Source: Rs1 sp036960485 (lineage in GTDB: Bacteria > Pseudomonadota > Gammaproteobacteria > Pseudomonadales > Balneatricaceae). From it: a stretch of DNA of 48,845 bases. Both the position numbers and the translations under genes were made by a program. Positions 42,118-48,845 of the stretch are shown here, piece after piece; position 1 is the stretch's first letter, and each line of letters starts with the position of its first letter. The notes under the pieces were generated by a model. It saw only the letters and a program-made list of their open reading frames with translations. It was not told the DNA's origin and did not search any database. The DNA is taken from assembly GCA_036960485.1 (NCBI GenBank), contig JBALXS010000028.1:1-48845 (forward strand), in the 5' to 3' direction.

Positions 42118-42665
42118 CTAATGATTCAGTCTCTTTACTAATCACACATCCCAGTAACATTTAATACATTGCTGTAATAAGGTGATTCTGGGGTGTTTTT
42201 TACAATAGGTTTTACATACTCATTTACCTGCAATCACTGCAGTGCTTATAGATACGACTTTCAGTGTTGCTCAAAACAGCTACTTATTTAATTTATTATT
42301 CTACTGACCATCAGCGACATAAATCCCTCTCTGCTTACTTTATCAAATTTTTCATTTTTCTAAGCATATGTTTAACAAAAATCTAGTTTTTACGACAAAA
42401 AAAACACTTAAACAGCAAAATTAAAACTTTAAATTATTCACTAAGCCTCGATTTTAAAACAGTTATTTTATTTTAACATCATATGTATTTTGAGTTATCT
42501 ACATATTTATTTGAACTATATACAAACTGAATACAATCCAGTATTCTTAATGTCGACTTAGATATATACTCATTAACACTAAACTACGGATCAAAAAAAC
42601 GCCGCAATAGATTATCACTGCTTAATTATTAAAATAAAAACTAGCCAAATATAAGGAAGATAAAA
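42118..42665. other. 548-bp AT-rich regulatory region upstream of dctP
   Basis: No gene is present. The region is strongly AT-rich. Its best operator candidate is the dyad GAATAC-N6-GTATTC at 42529-42546, about 120 bp before the dctP start codon. The dctP promoter is probably between 42550 and 42640. Confidence 0.5.
42529..42546. promoter_or_regulatory. Dyad operator candidate (GAATAC-N6-GTATTC)
   Basis: Two perfect 6-bp arms around a 6-bp spacer lie 120 bp upstream of dctP. A GntR- or LysR-type regulator could bind it; the LysR gene at 46126 is a candidate. Confidence 0.4.
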
Positions 42666-43742
42666 ATGAAAATACCAGCAATTGCTAGCGCTGCAATCAT
42701 TACCACCAGCCTTTTTACTGCATTAATGTCCCAAACAGTTAGTGCTGCAGATATCACTTGGAAAATGCCCGCTGCTATATCTGAAGGGTCTTTTTTCTAT
42801 AACAACTTCATGCAACGTTTTGCCGATAATGTCACTGTGACAACTGGCGCAAAGATGGAAATAAAACCTTTCGGTGCAGGCGTTGTCGTCCCCGCTTTTA
42901 AGGTTTATGAAGCGGTGCAGGATGGCGTTGTAGAAGCGGGCCACTCAACTCCGTCATACTTAGTGAATCAAGATCCGACTAATGCTATTTTTGCAAGTTT
43001 CCCCGGCGGGATGTCAGGTATTGCAACTTTGCACTGGTTATACAACGGTGGTGGCGAGAAAATGTTACAAGATTTTCGCCGTGAAAAAATGGGCCTCCAT
43101 TCAATTGTTGTTGGTGTAGGTACTTCAGAAATATTGGCACATTCCAATAAAGAAATTCGCACAACAGCTGATTTCAAAGGATTAAAATACCGTACTTCAG
43201 GGGCTTGGGCATCCGTTGTTAAAGATGTATATGGTGGAGTTCCAACCGTTGTTCCCGGTGGCGAAATCTATACTTTACTACAACGTAAAGGTGTTGATGC
43301 TATTGAATGGTCAACCCCTGGGGCTAACTTAAGTGAAGGCTTTCACGAAGTAGCCCCCTACATCATTATGCCTGGTGTTCATCAGCCTTCATTTGTTTGG
43401 GAAGTTGTTGTTAAAGAAGAAACATGGACAGCACTACCTGACCAATTGAAAAAGCAAATAGAAGCCGCTGCAAAACTAACTACTTATGAAAGCTTTGCTA
43501 AGTTTGGCGATGCCGATATTAAAGCGATGGCTGTATATAAGAAAAGTAAAGCTGAAATTATTCAGCTAGATACTAAGGTTGTGGAAGAGCTTCGTACTTC
43601 AGGGCGTGATTGGGCGAAAGCAAAAGCTGCTGAGAAAACAGCCGCTGGTGATCCGCTAATGCAAAAAATTCTCGATTCTTACTTATCTTATCAAAAGAAT
43701 TGGGCAGACAATTCTGGCTACTTAATTCGTGACGGTAAATAA
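42666..43742 (+). CDS. dctP: TRAP transporter substrate-binding protein
   Basis: The 358-residue secreted protein has a signal peptide (about residues 1-28, ending SAA). DctP family landmarks are FKGLKYRTSGAW, where the Arg binds the carboxylate of the ligand, and AIEWSTPGANLSEGFHEVAP with YIIMPGVHQPSF, typical of the TakP-like subgroup that binds 2-oxo acids or lactate-type ligands. It captures the acid in the periplasm for DctQM. AAGGAAGAT precedes the ATG. It is followed by an intrinsic hairpin and a structured spacer before dctQ, consistent with higher expression of the binding protein. Confidence 0.95.
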   Translation: MKIPAIASAAIITTSLFTALMSQTVSAADITWKMPAAISEGSFFYNNFMQRFADNVTVTTGAKMEIKPFGAGVVVPAFKVYEAVQDGVVEAGHSTPSYLVNQDPTNAIFASFPGGMSGIATLHWLYNGGGEKMLQDFRREKMGLHSIVVGVGTSEILAHSNKEIRTTADFKGLKYRTSGAWASVVKDVYGGVPTVVPGGEIYTLLQRKGVDAIEWSTPGANLSEGFHEVAPYIIMPGVHQPSFVWEVVVKEETWTALPDQLKKQIEAAAKLTTYESFAKFGDADIKAMAVYKKSKAEIIQLDTKVVEELRTSGRDWAKAKAAEKTAAGDPLMQKILDSYLSYQKNWADNSGYLIRDGK

Positions 43743-43824
43743 CGCTGCAGGTTTTTGAAAGTAGCTGATTAGCTAGCTCAAGTAGACAAAGTCATATGTG
43801 CAAACCGCTATTGGCTAACACAAC

Positions 43825-43862
43825 GCTCATATTATATTGCTCAATTGCAATTTAATATGAGC
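43825..43862 (+). terminator. Hairpin terminator/attenuator after dctP
   Basis: GCTCATATTA and TAATATGAGC form a perfect 10-bp stem, with a smaller TTGC..GCAA foldback in the loop, followed by TTTATGCC. It probably ends most dctP transcripts. Confidence 0.65.
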
Positions 43863-43947
43863 TTTATGCCATGCTAGACGGTTGAATATTTTTCCTACAT
43901 TTAGCTATTAGTTACAGGGCCGGTAACTTAAAAAAAACAACAAAAGT

Positions 43948-44040
43948 TATTGTAAGGCGCACTGCTTATAGCAAGCAGCTCATAGGTCAACGTTACGCAG
44001 ATCAATCTGCGCCGACTTGTATAACCTTAGCCTTACAATA
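43948..44040 (+). promoter_or_regulatory. Branched RNA-like element just upstream of dctQ
   Basis: TATTGTAAGGC (43948-43958) and its exact complement (44030-44040) form an 11-bp outer stem. Inside are two perfect hairpins: CTGCTT/AAGCAG (43962-43978) and CGCAGAT/ATCTGCG with a two-base loop (43996-44011). The dctQ ribosome site (CAGGAGTG) begins eight bases after the outer stem. It may be a cis-regulatory leader, or a small mobile repeat. Confidence 0.65.
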
Positions 44041-44059
44041 CTTCTTACAGGAGTGTTAG

Positions 44060-44596
44060 GTGAATTTTCTAACCATTATTGACTGCATCTCTGATTTATT
44101 CGCCTGGATAGCCAAAGCTATGCTATTAGCTTTAATCGGCGCGATGATTTGGGAAGTGACTGCTAGATATTTATTTGATAGCCCTACCCTTTGGGCTTTT
44201 GATATTTCTTATATGTTAAACGGAACTATATTTTTATTAGGTGCAGGCTTCACTTTAAAAGCGGATGCTCACGTACGGATTGATTTTTTATCAAGTGCAC
44301 TACCGTTGAAAATTCAACAGCATATAAATGCCTTTTTTTACCTGTGCATTTTACTGCCAATTTTTGCATCTTTAGCCTATGTCGCCAGTAAAAAAACGCT
44401 GTTAGCTTTTACTACTTCAGAAGTAGAAAGTGTTAGTCCTTGGGCCCCTCTGGTTTGGCCTTTTTACTTAGCAATTGCAATAGGATTATGGGTAATTGCA
44501 CTACAGTTTATAGCTGATGGTATCCGCTACCTCAAACAACAAAAAGTTCCCGGTGATCACAATGGTGAAATGATTACTGATGAGGAGTCTCAATAA
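44060..44596 (+). CDS. dctQ: TRAP transporter small permease
   Basis: The 178-residue membrane protein has four predicted helices and the DctQ family stretch ALIGAMIWEVTARYLFDSPT near residues 27-46. It bridges the binding protein and DctM. The GTG start at 44060 is preceded by a strong ribosome site (CAGGAG). The stop overlaps the dctM ATG (TAATG), so the two are translated together. The family assignment is secure although overall DctQ sequences vary widely. The polar C-terminal tail (residues 160-178) is cytoplasmic. Confidence 0.93.
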   Translation: MNFLTIIDCISDLFAWIAKAMLLALIGAMIWEVTARYLFDSPTLWAFDISYMLNGTIFLLGAGFTLKADAHVRIDFLSSALPLKIQQHINAFFYLCILLPIFASLAYVASKKTLLAFTTSEVESVSPWAPLVWPFYLAIAIGLWVIALQFIADGIRYLKQQKVPGDHNGEMITDEESQ

Positions 44597-45912
44597 TGGA
44601 TTTAATCCCAATATTAATGTTTCCAGCACTATTCTTACTGATATTTGCCGGTTTACCGGTGGCTTTTTCACTTATCATCGTTGCTGTTGGAGCTGCTTTA
44701 ATGGTGTTCGGAGATCTCGCCGCTTTACAACTTTATGGTGCGGTGCTATCTACTAGTTCAAACTTTATTCTCGCAGCTATTCCACTCTTTGTATTCATGG
44801 GCGCGGTATTAGAGCGCACGGGCATAGCTTTAAGGTTGTTTCAGGGCCTGCAAATTTGGGTCGGCGGATGGCCTGGTGGACTCGCTATTGCCACTATATT
44901 AATGTGTGCCACCTTTGCCGCAGCTTCCGGTGTCGTTGGTGCTGTTGAAATTGTGGTAGGTTTGATGGCAATACCTGCGATGCAGAAATACAAATACAAC
45001 GGCGGTTTAATTGCGGGAACTATTTGTGCAGGTGGCTCACTTGGCACTATTATCCCACCCTCCATTGTCGTGGTGATTTACGCCTCTATCGCTCAGTTAT
45101 CTATCGGTCAATTGTTTGCCGCGACGATGATTCCAGGTTTATTAATGGTGGTGTTTTTCTTACTCTATATTGTCGGCAGAGCTATACTCAAACCCACTGA
45201 TGCTCCAAGAGTCATAAGAACTGAAGTTGATATGCCGTTGACTGAGAAGTTACTGATTACGTTTAAAGCGATGGTACCTCCATTAGTATTAATCTTTGCT
45301 GTATTAGGCTCTTTGTTAGCCGGAGCTGCTTCACCAACAGAAGCCGCAGCAGTGGGTGCTATAGGCGCACTAATCTTAGCCGCTTTGTTCAAAGAGCTAA
45401 GTTATAAAAATTTAGTAGCAGCTCTACAAGTCACGATTCGAGTAACAGCAATGATAATGCTAATTATTGTTGGCGGCACTATGTTTACTAGCTTATTTGC
45501 AGTATCAGGAGGTGGGGAGCTAGTACGCGATCTAGTGAGTTATTTTGGGTTTGAAAAGACCGGGTTGATCATTTTCTTTTTAGCTATTGTATTTGTTGCT
45601 GGCTTTGTACTTGATTGGATTTCTATCGTATTAATATGTATCCCTATTTTCACGCCTTTTATTAAAGCTGCTGGCATTGATCCTATTTGGTTTGCAATTA
45701 TGGTAATGGTTGTTATTCAAACCTCCTATCTAACGCCTCCAATGGCACCATCGATCTTTTATCTTCGCTCTATAGCGCCAAAAAGTTTAACTTATAGGCA
45801 CATGTATTGGGGTGTATTACCTTTTGTATTAATGCAGCTGTTGGTGCTTTTAGTAGTAGCTGTTTGGCCTGCAACTGCGACTTATTTACCCAGTATTTTA
45901 GTTGGGCTATAG
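44596..45912 (+). CDS. dctM: TRAP transporter large permease
   Basis: The 438-residue protein has about twelve membrane segments and clear DctM motifs: FPALFLLIFAGLPVAFSLI at the N-terminus, IPLFVFMGAVLERTG, CAGGSLGTIIPPSIVVVIYA (about residues 140-159) and AGAASPTEAAAVGAIGAL. It is the sodium-coupled transport subunit. With DctP and DctQ it should import an organic acid used by the SDR/FAH pathway encoded upstream. Its 1-bp overlap with dctQ shows translational coupling. A strong terminator follows 41 bp after the stop. Confidence 0.96.
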   Translation: MDLIPILMFPALFLLIFAGLPVAFSLIIVAVGAALMVFGDLAALQLYGAVLSTSSNFILAAIPLFVFMGAVLERTGIALRLFQGLQIWVGGWPGGLAIATILMCATFAAASGVVGAVEIVVGLMAIPAMQKYKYNGGLIAGTICAGGSLGTIIPPSIVVVIYASIAQLSIGQLFAATMIPGLLMVVFFLLYIVGRAILKPTDAPRVIRTEVDMPLTEKLLITFKAMVPPLVLIFAVLGSLLAGAASPTEAAAVGAIGALILAALFKELSYKNLVAALQVTIRVTAMIMLIIVGGTMFTSLFAVSGGGELVRDLVSYFGFEKTGLIIFFLAIVFVAGFVLDWISIVLICIPIFTPFIKAAGIDPIWFAIMVMVVIQTSYLTPPMAPSIFYLRSIAPKSLTYRHMYWGVLPFVLMQLLVLLVVAVWPATATYLPSILVGL

Positions 45913-45952
45913 TGAAATAAAGACTTAGCATTTAAAAATAGCTTGTCATAAA

Positions 45953-46000
45953 TTATTTCAGAATGAACGCTTTCAAGTTTTCATTCTGAAATAACCTTTT
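45953..46000 (+). terminator. Terminator of the TRAP operon
   Basis: Perfect 15-bp arms TTATTTCAGAATGAA and TTCATTCTGAAATAA around a 12-base loop, followed by CCTTTT. It is the end of the dctQM transcript. Confidence 0.8.
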
Positions 46001-46029
46001 AAGCGCTTTTATTGAAACGTTCTTACTGC

Positions 46030-46045
46030 AGCTAAAGCTTTAGCT
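46030..46045. promoter_or_regulatory. 16-bp perfect palindrome upstream of LysR
   Basis: AGCTAAAGCTTTAGCT is a perfect 16-bp palindrome, 80 bp before the LysR start codon at 46126. It may be an operator for that gene. Confidence 0.45.
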
Positions 46046-46125
46046 AGTTAATGCGCTTTGGTAATAGCATATTCTTAAAAACTTCAATAATATACGATAT
46101 AGACCTTAATTGATGATATACAGGC

Positions 46126-47025
46126 ATGACCTTACTCAAAAAGCATATTCCCAATATTCACAATTTACATAGTTTTGTAGCCGCAGCCAAACACTGCAGC
46201 TTTACACAGGCAGCAATAGAGCTTCATTTGACACAAAGCGCTATTAGCAGGCAGATTAAAGATTTAGAAAACCAGTTAGGCGTTTCATTATTCAAAAGAG
46301 TTAGGCAGCGTGTGGTGCTAACAGACACCGGAATTCGTTTTTTAGACGATGCTAAGAAGATTTTACACATTACAGAAGATGCTATGCTGAGAGCGATGTC
46401 TGTCGGTGCTAAATCTTCGCTCAATATCGCCGCACTTCCTACTTTTACCAGCCGCTGGATCATCCCTAAACTTGATAGTTTCATCCGGCAAAACCCTAAT
46501 ATAGCTCTGAGCTTTAGCTCACGTACTAAACCTTTTACTTTTACCGATAAGCTTGCAGATATTGCAATTCATTTCGGTAAGCCCAATTGGCCACAAGCCC
46601 AATGCTATCTGTTAAGTAAGGAGCAAATGGTGCCTGTTGCTTCGCGTGAATATCTACTGCAAAACCCGATAGATAAACTACGAGATTTCGAGCAGCAAAA
46701 TTTACTACAAATGACCAGCCGATTAGGCAGCTGGAAGAACTGGTTCGATGTACACTCATTAGATATAAGCCAAAATAACCATCTTAGTTTTGACCAATTT
46801 TCGATGATTATATCCGCACTGAATGCTAACTTGGGTATTGCTCTACTACCTACTTATTTCATTGATCGGGAATTAGAGCAAGGATCTATTGTTCAATTAG
46901 GAGAGGCGATAGATACAGATGATTGTTACTATCTAGTGATACCGGATAATAAAAAAGATAACGTACAAGTTAACTGCTTCAAAGAATGGATTTTAGCTAA
47001 GGCTGCTGAAGAAGTAGTGCCGTAA
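46126..47025 (+). CDS. LysR family transcriptional regulator (GcvA-like)
   Basis: The 299-residue protein has the HTH (IPNIHNLHSFVAAAKHCSFT, then AIELHLTQSAISRQIKDLEN and LGVSLFKRVRQRVVLTDTG) and a full effector domain, with the SRQIKDLE recognition helix of the GcvA-like group. It directly follows the TRAP operon on the same strand, so it is the most likely regulator of that transporter or of the SDR/FAH genes. The operator dyad at 42529 is one candidate target. Confidence 0.93.
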   Translation: MTLLKKHIPNIHNLHSFVAAAKHCSFTQAAIELHLTQSAISRQIKDLENQLGVSLFKRVRQRVVLTDTGIRFLDDAKKILHITEDAMLRAMSVGAKSSLNIAALPTFTSRWIIPKLDSFIRQNPNIALSFSSRTKPFTFTDKLADIAIHFGKPNWPQAQCYLLSKEQMVPVASREYLLQNPIDKLRDFEQQNLLQMTSRLGSWKNWFDVHSLDISQNNHLSFDQFSMIISALNANLGIALLPTYFIDRELEQGSIVQLGEAIDTDDCYYLVIPDNKKDNVQVNCFKEWILAKAAEEVVP

Positions 47026-47084
47026 GCCTGCAACATGAATTGAAATGCTTATGCTATGTTGGCAATTTAAATAAAATTTTGAAT

Positions 47085-47123
47085 ATTTGGTGCTGACATA
47101 TAATGTCTAGCACCAAATTTATC
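47085..47123. terminator. Bidirectional hairpin between convergent genes
   Basis: ATTTGGTGCTGACAT pairs with ATGTC-AGCACCAAAT (one bulged T), a 15-bp stem between the convergent LysR and nucleoside-recognition genes. TTTATC follows on the plus strand and A/T-rich sequence on the other. Confidence 0.6.
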
Positions 47124-47159
47124 AGTTGAAAATTGGCTTAACTGAGGCCGTAAACTAGT

Positions 47160-48113
47160 TTAATTTTTAACTTCAACTTTAGGTTTATTAAAATGATCTG
47201 GCTCCTTAATTATTCTAGCCATTATAGCTATCGTTACTACAGCGAAGAAAAACCTAAGCCACAACACAGCAACTATATCCGCACCTAGCAGCAGAATAAG
47301 TAATGTGTCTTCGATCAAACTATGAGCTAAACTCAAAAAACAAACACTCAACAGAACATCTCGCTTACTTAACACACCTTTTTTAACTTCTGCTATCAAT
47401 AAGCCAGCTCCAAAGCTTAAACCTAACGTGATACCAATAATGGTAATGTTAGTTGCTTCACGTCCTATTGTCAGTAAACGTAGTAGCGGTGACAATAAAC
47501 GCTGAAGTAACGCTTCTACACCAATTTTTCGTAAAATTCGGAGCATAATAATCAGCGTAGCAATGATAAAAAAGATGCTAAAACATAAAATCAGTTGATC
47601 TACACCCCAAGACATCAAGCTCTGTTCTCCGTTGTTACCTTGCCATAACAGTACAGCTTCCTGCTGCTGATAATCAAAATAATCATACAAGCCATTTATA
47701 CTCGCTGCCAAAACAAGTGAGCCACCAATTCGCAGTAACACCGTTAACCACCAGTTTACGCCGACCATCTTCGCTACAGCCCCTTCAATAGGCAATGAAT
47801 GTGACAATAAAATCAGAATCCCTACCACCGAAACTTGCGCCACACTAAGGTGTAATGGGGCAGATACATCCACAAAAACGATCATCGTTGTATAAATATT
47901 GGTCAAGATCGCGCTAGCCCAAACAATTCCCATACTTTCAGGCAATCCAATTAACTGCATAACTGGTGCTAACAATTTAGCTAGCCACAAAGTGCCACCA
48001 AATTCATCGAGGATTTTAACTATGACAATTGCAGGTACCATTACTTTTAATAAAGTAAAATAAACCTGCCAAATTTCCAATCCCAATCGCTTCAATTTTA
48101 TCGTTTTTTTCAT
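47160..48113 (-). CDS. Nucleoside-recognition (Gate) domain membrane protein
   Basis: The 317-residue inner-membrane protein has about eight hydrophobic segments and two Gate-like halves. These are VMVPAIVIVKILDEFGGTLW, LAPVMQLIGLPESMGIVWAS and AILTNIYTTMIVF in the first, and LSFGAGLLIAEVKKG in the second. LLSHSLPIEGAVAKMVGVNW and CFLSLAHSLIEDTLLILLLG are typical of the paired nucleoside-recognition family proteins (YjiH/SpmA-like). Substrate and role are not established; nucleoside or amino-acid export has been proposed. An Lrp-type gene is divergent 122 bp upstream, hinting at an amino-acid link. Confidence 0.88.
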   Translation of the reverse strand: MKKTIKLKRLGLEIWQVYFTLLKVMVPAIVIVKILDEFGGTLWLAKLLAPVMQLIGLPESMGIVWASAILTNIYTTMIVFVDVSAPLHLSVAQVSVVGILILLSHSLPIEGAVAKMVGVNWWLTVLLRIGGSLVLAASINGLYDYFDYQQQEAVLLWQGNNGEQSLMSWGVDQLILCFSIFFIIATLIIMLRILRKIGVEALLQRLLSPLLRLLTIGREATNITIIGITLGLSFGAGLLIAEVKKGVLSKRDVLLSVCFLSLAHSLIEDTLLILLLGADIVAVLWLRFFFAVVTIAIMARIIKEPDHFNKPKVEVKN

Positions 48114-48235
48114 TACTTACTCTTATCTTATTACATAAATTAATGAAAAGATTATAGCGAATAGCTTAAGAAATAATTCCATTAGTTTGGCTAAAACATT
48201 AATATTAATTTCTTTTTCATACGTAAATACTAATT

Positions 48236-48700
48236 ATGTTTCTCGACAAGCTAGATAAAACTATTTTGCGCCAGTTACAAGATGATGCTTCCATGAGTAA
48301 CTTAGCGCTTTCCCACCTTGTGGGGCTATCTCCACCGGCTTGCCTTAAACGTGTTAAGCGATTAGAGCGCGAAGGTGTTATTAGTGCGAGAGTCGCTCTA
48401 CTAAATCCGCAAAAACTCGGTCCTTGCCTGCACATGATCATTGAAGTGCGCATGGAGCGAGATCGTGCTGAATTGAATAGGCACTTCATCAAGCTAGTGA
48501 AAAATGCCAAGGAAGTGAAAGAATGCTACAAAGTCACTGGAGAAGTAGATTTTGTGTTAGTCGTTACTGTAAGCGATATGCAAGCATACGAAGAATTTTG
48601 TCAGCGAGTTATTTACTCCGATGCTAATATGAAAAACTTTAGAACGCTTATTTCAATTAATCGCACCAAGTATATTACAAGTGTGTTGATTGAAGATTGA
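48236..48700 (+). CDS. Lrp/AsnC family transcriptional regulator
   Basis: The 154-residue protein has an N-terminal AsnC-type HTH (LDKLDKTILRQLQDDASMSN, then LVGLSPPACLKRVKRLEREG) and a C-terminal RAM (ACT-like) domain with VKECYKVTGEVDFVLVVTV and FRTLISINRTKYITS. Lrp/AsnC proteins form octamers that respond to amino acids and often control divergent transporters. Here the divergent gene is the Gate-domain membrane protein, its probable target. Domain lengths are standard. It is the last protein gene before the rRNA operon end. Confidence 0.95.
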   Translation: MFLDKLDKTILRQLQDDASMSNLALSHLVGLSPPACLKRVKRLEREGVISARVALLNPQKLGPCLHMIIEVRMERDRAELNRHFIKLVKNAKEVKECYKVTGEVDFVLVVTVSDMQAYEEFCQRVIYSDANMKNFRTLISINRTKYITSVLIED

Positions 48701-48753
48701 ATGTGGGCTTCTGGTTAACGATCAAGACTAGAGAGAAGCTTATCTCGTTATAA

Positions 48754-48789
48754 CGAAAAAACCCCAAGCACTCTACAGTACTTGGGGTT
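48754..48789 (-). terminator. rRNA operon terminator
   Basis: On the minus strand AACCCCAAGTACT pairs with AGTGCTTGGGGTT (13 bp, one G-U) and is followed by TTTTTTCGTT. It sits 12 bp after the 5S rRNA 3' end. Confidence 0.9.
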
Positions 48790-48801
48790 GATCACAATAA
48801 A

Positions 48802-48845
48802 AGCTTGGCAATGACCTACGTATCCCTAGGGGAGACCCCACACTA
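48802..48845 (-). rRNA. rrf: 5S rRNA, 3' part (runs off the window)
   Basis: On the minus strand the last 44 bases read TAGTGTGGGGTCTCCCCTAG and end GTCATTGCCAAGCT, matching the 3' third of gammaproteobacterial 5S rRNA (E. coli: TAGTGTGGGGTCTCCCCATG...). The rest of the gene, and probably 23S and 16S, lie beyond position 48845. Confidence 0.93.

Larger units (their letters stand above)
43743..44059. other. 317-bp structured spacer between dctP and dctQ
   Basis: No coding frame is present. Two elements fill it: the hairpin at 43825-43862 and the branched structure at 43948-44040, both listed separately. Together they can limit and tune expression of the two membrane subunits. Confidence 0.55.

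Noticed and set aside
1..48845. CRISPR arrays, tRNA genes, insertion sequences, prophage
   Set aside because: No regularly spaced repeats, no tRNA-like cloverleaf noticed, and no transposase or integrase coding sequence seen on either strand.

Overview
This 48.8 kb window is AT-rich (roughly 40% GC by eye) and reads as the chromosome of a gammaproteobacterium. It is probably a marine or aquatic, Alteromonadales-like organism, although no single gene proves a genus. The gammaproteobacterial indicators are the glutarate pair glaH/lhgO with a divergent CsiR/GlaR-type regulator, a perfect FNR-type box, a BufA2-type bufferin locus, a TRAP transporter and many divergently arranged LysR regulators. 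I see no integrase, transposase, phage gene or CRISPR array. The window ends inside a 5S rRNA gene on the minus strand, followed in its transcription direction by a clear terminator. A run of 100 N (35991-36090) is an assembly gap that removes most of glaH.

Layout. (1) 1-3300: the start of an RDD membrane protein, an MFS transporter, and a lone DUF2889 protein. (2) 3500-5580: a bufferin operon, with a Cys-rich secreted peptide (BufA), the MNIO/DUF692 modifying enzyme (BufB) and its DUF2063 partner (BufC). A branched inverted-repeat structure lies between bufA and bufB. (3) 6250-8610: an FAD monooxygenase with a divergent LysR, and a 46-residue membrane protein. (4) 9090-12090: a cupin, an amine-oxidase-like flavoenzyme and a LysR, all on the minus strand. 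(5) 12690-14400: an ECF sigma factor, its anti-sigma factor and a COG4315-type lipoprotein. (6) 15025-19571: two LysR-controlled units, one with an MBL-fold protein and one with an MDR oxidoreductase plus an ABM monooxygenase. (7) 19849-22190: a LysR and a PPK2 polyphosphate kinase followed by a very lysine-rich small protein. (8) 22650-25400: an unknown protein and an SRPBCC protein facing a LysR. (9) 25624-26493: a MYG1 family hydrolase, then a repeat-bearing gene-free stretch.

(10) 27392-34370: the best candidate for a poorly described pathway. A DeoR/GlpR-type regulator, an Ugp/maltose-type ABC importer, an endonuclease/exonuclease/phosphatase-fold hydrolase and a HAD-IIB phosphatase run in one direction with tight junctions. 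Together they suggest import of a phosphorylated organic solute followed by phosphodiester and phosphomonoester cleavage. (11) 34465-37013: the L-2-hydroxyglutarate branch of glutarate catabolism (lhgO, glaH fragment, GntR regulator). (12) 37057-46000: a frameshifted GFA gene, a LysR/MFS pair, and a sugar-acid catabolic cluster. That cluster holds a decayed fuconolactonase-type amidohydrolase, an SDR, a FAH-family hydrolase and a TRAP transporter whose binding protein and membrane subunits are separated by two structured intergenic elements. (13) 46126-48845: a LysR, a nucleoside-recognition/Gate membrane protein with a divergent Lrp/AsnC regulator, and the rRNA operon end.

Two themes recur. 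Eight LysR genes lie within 49 kb, several with inverted repeats (9-bp spacer) or long direct repeats in the divergent promoter region. Several loci also show decay: the GFA frameshift, the amidohydrolase with in-frame stops, and short orphan coding-like fragments.
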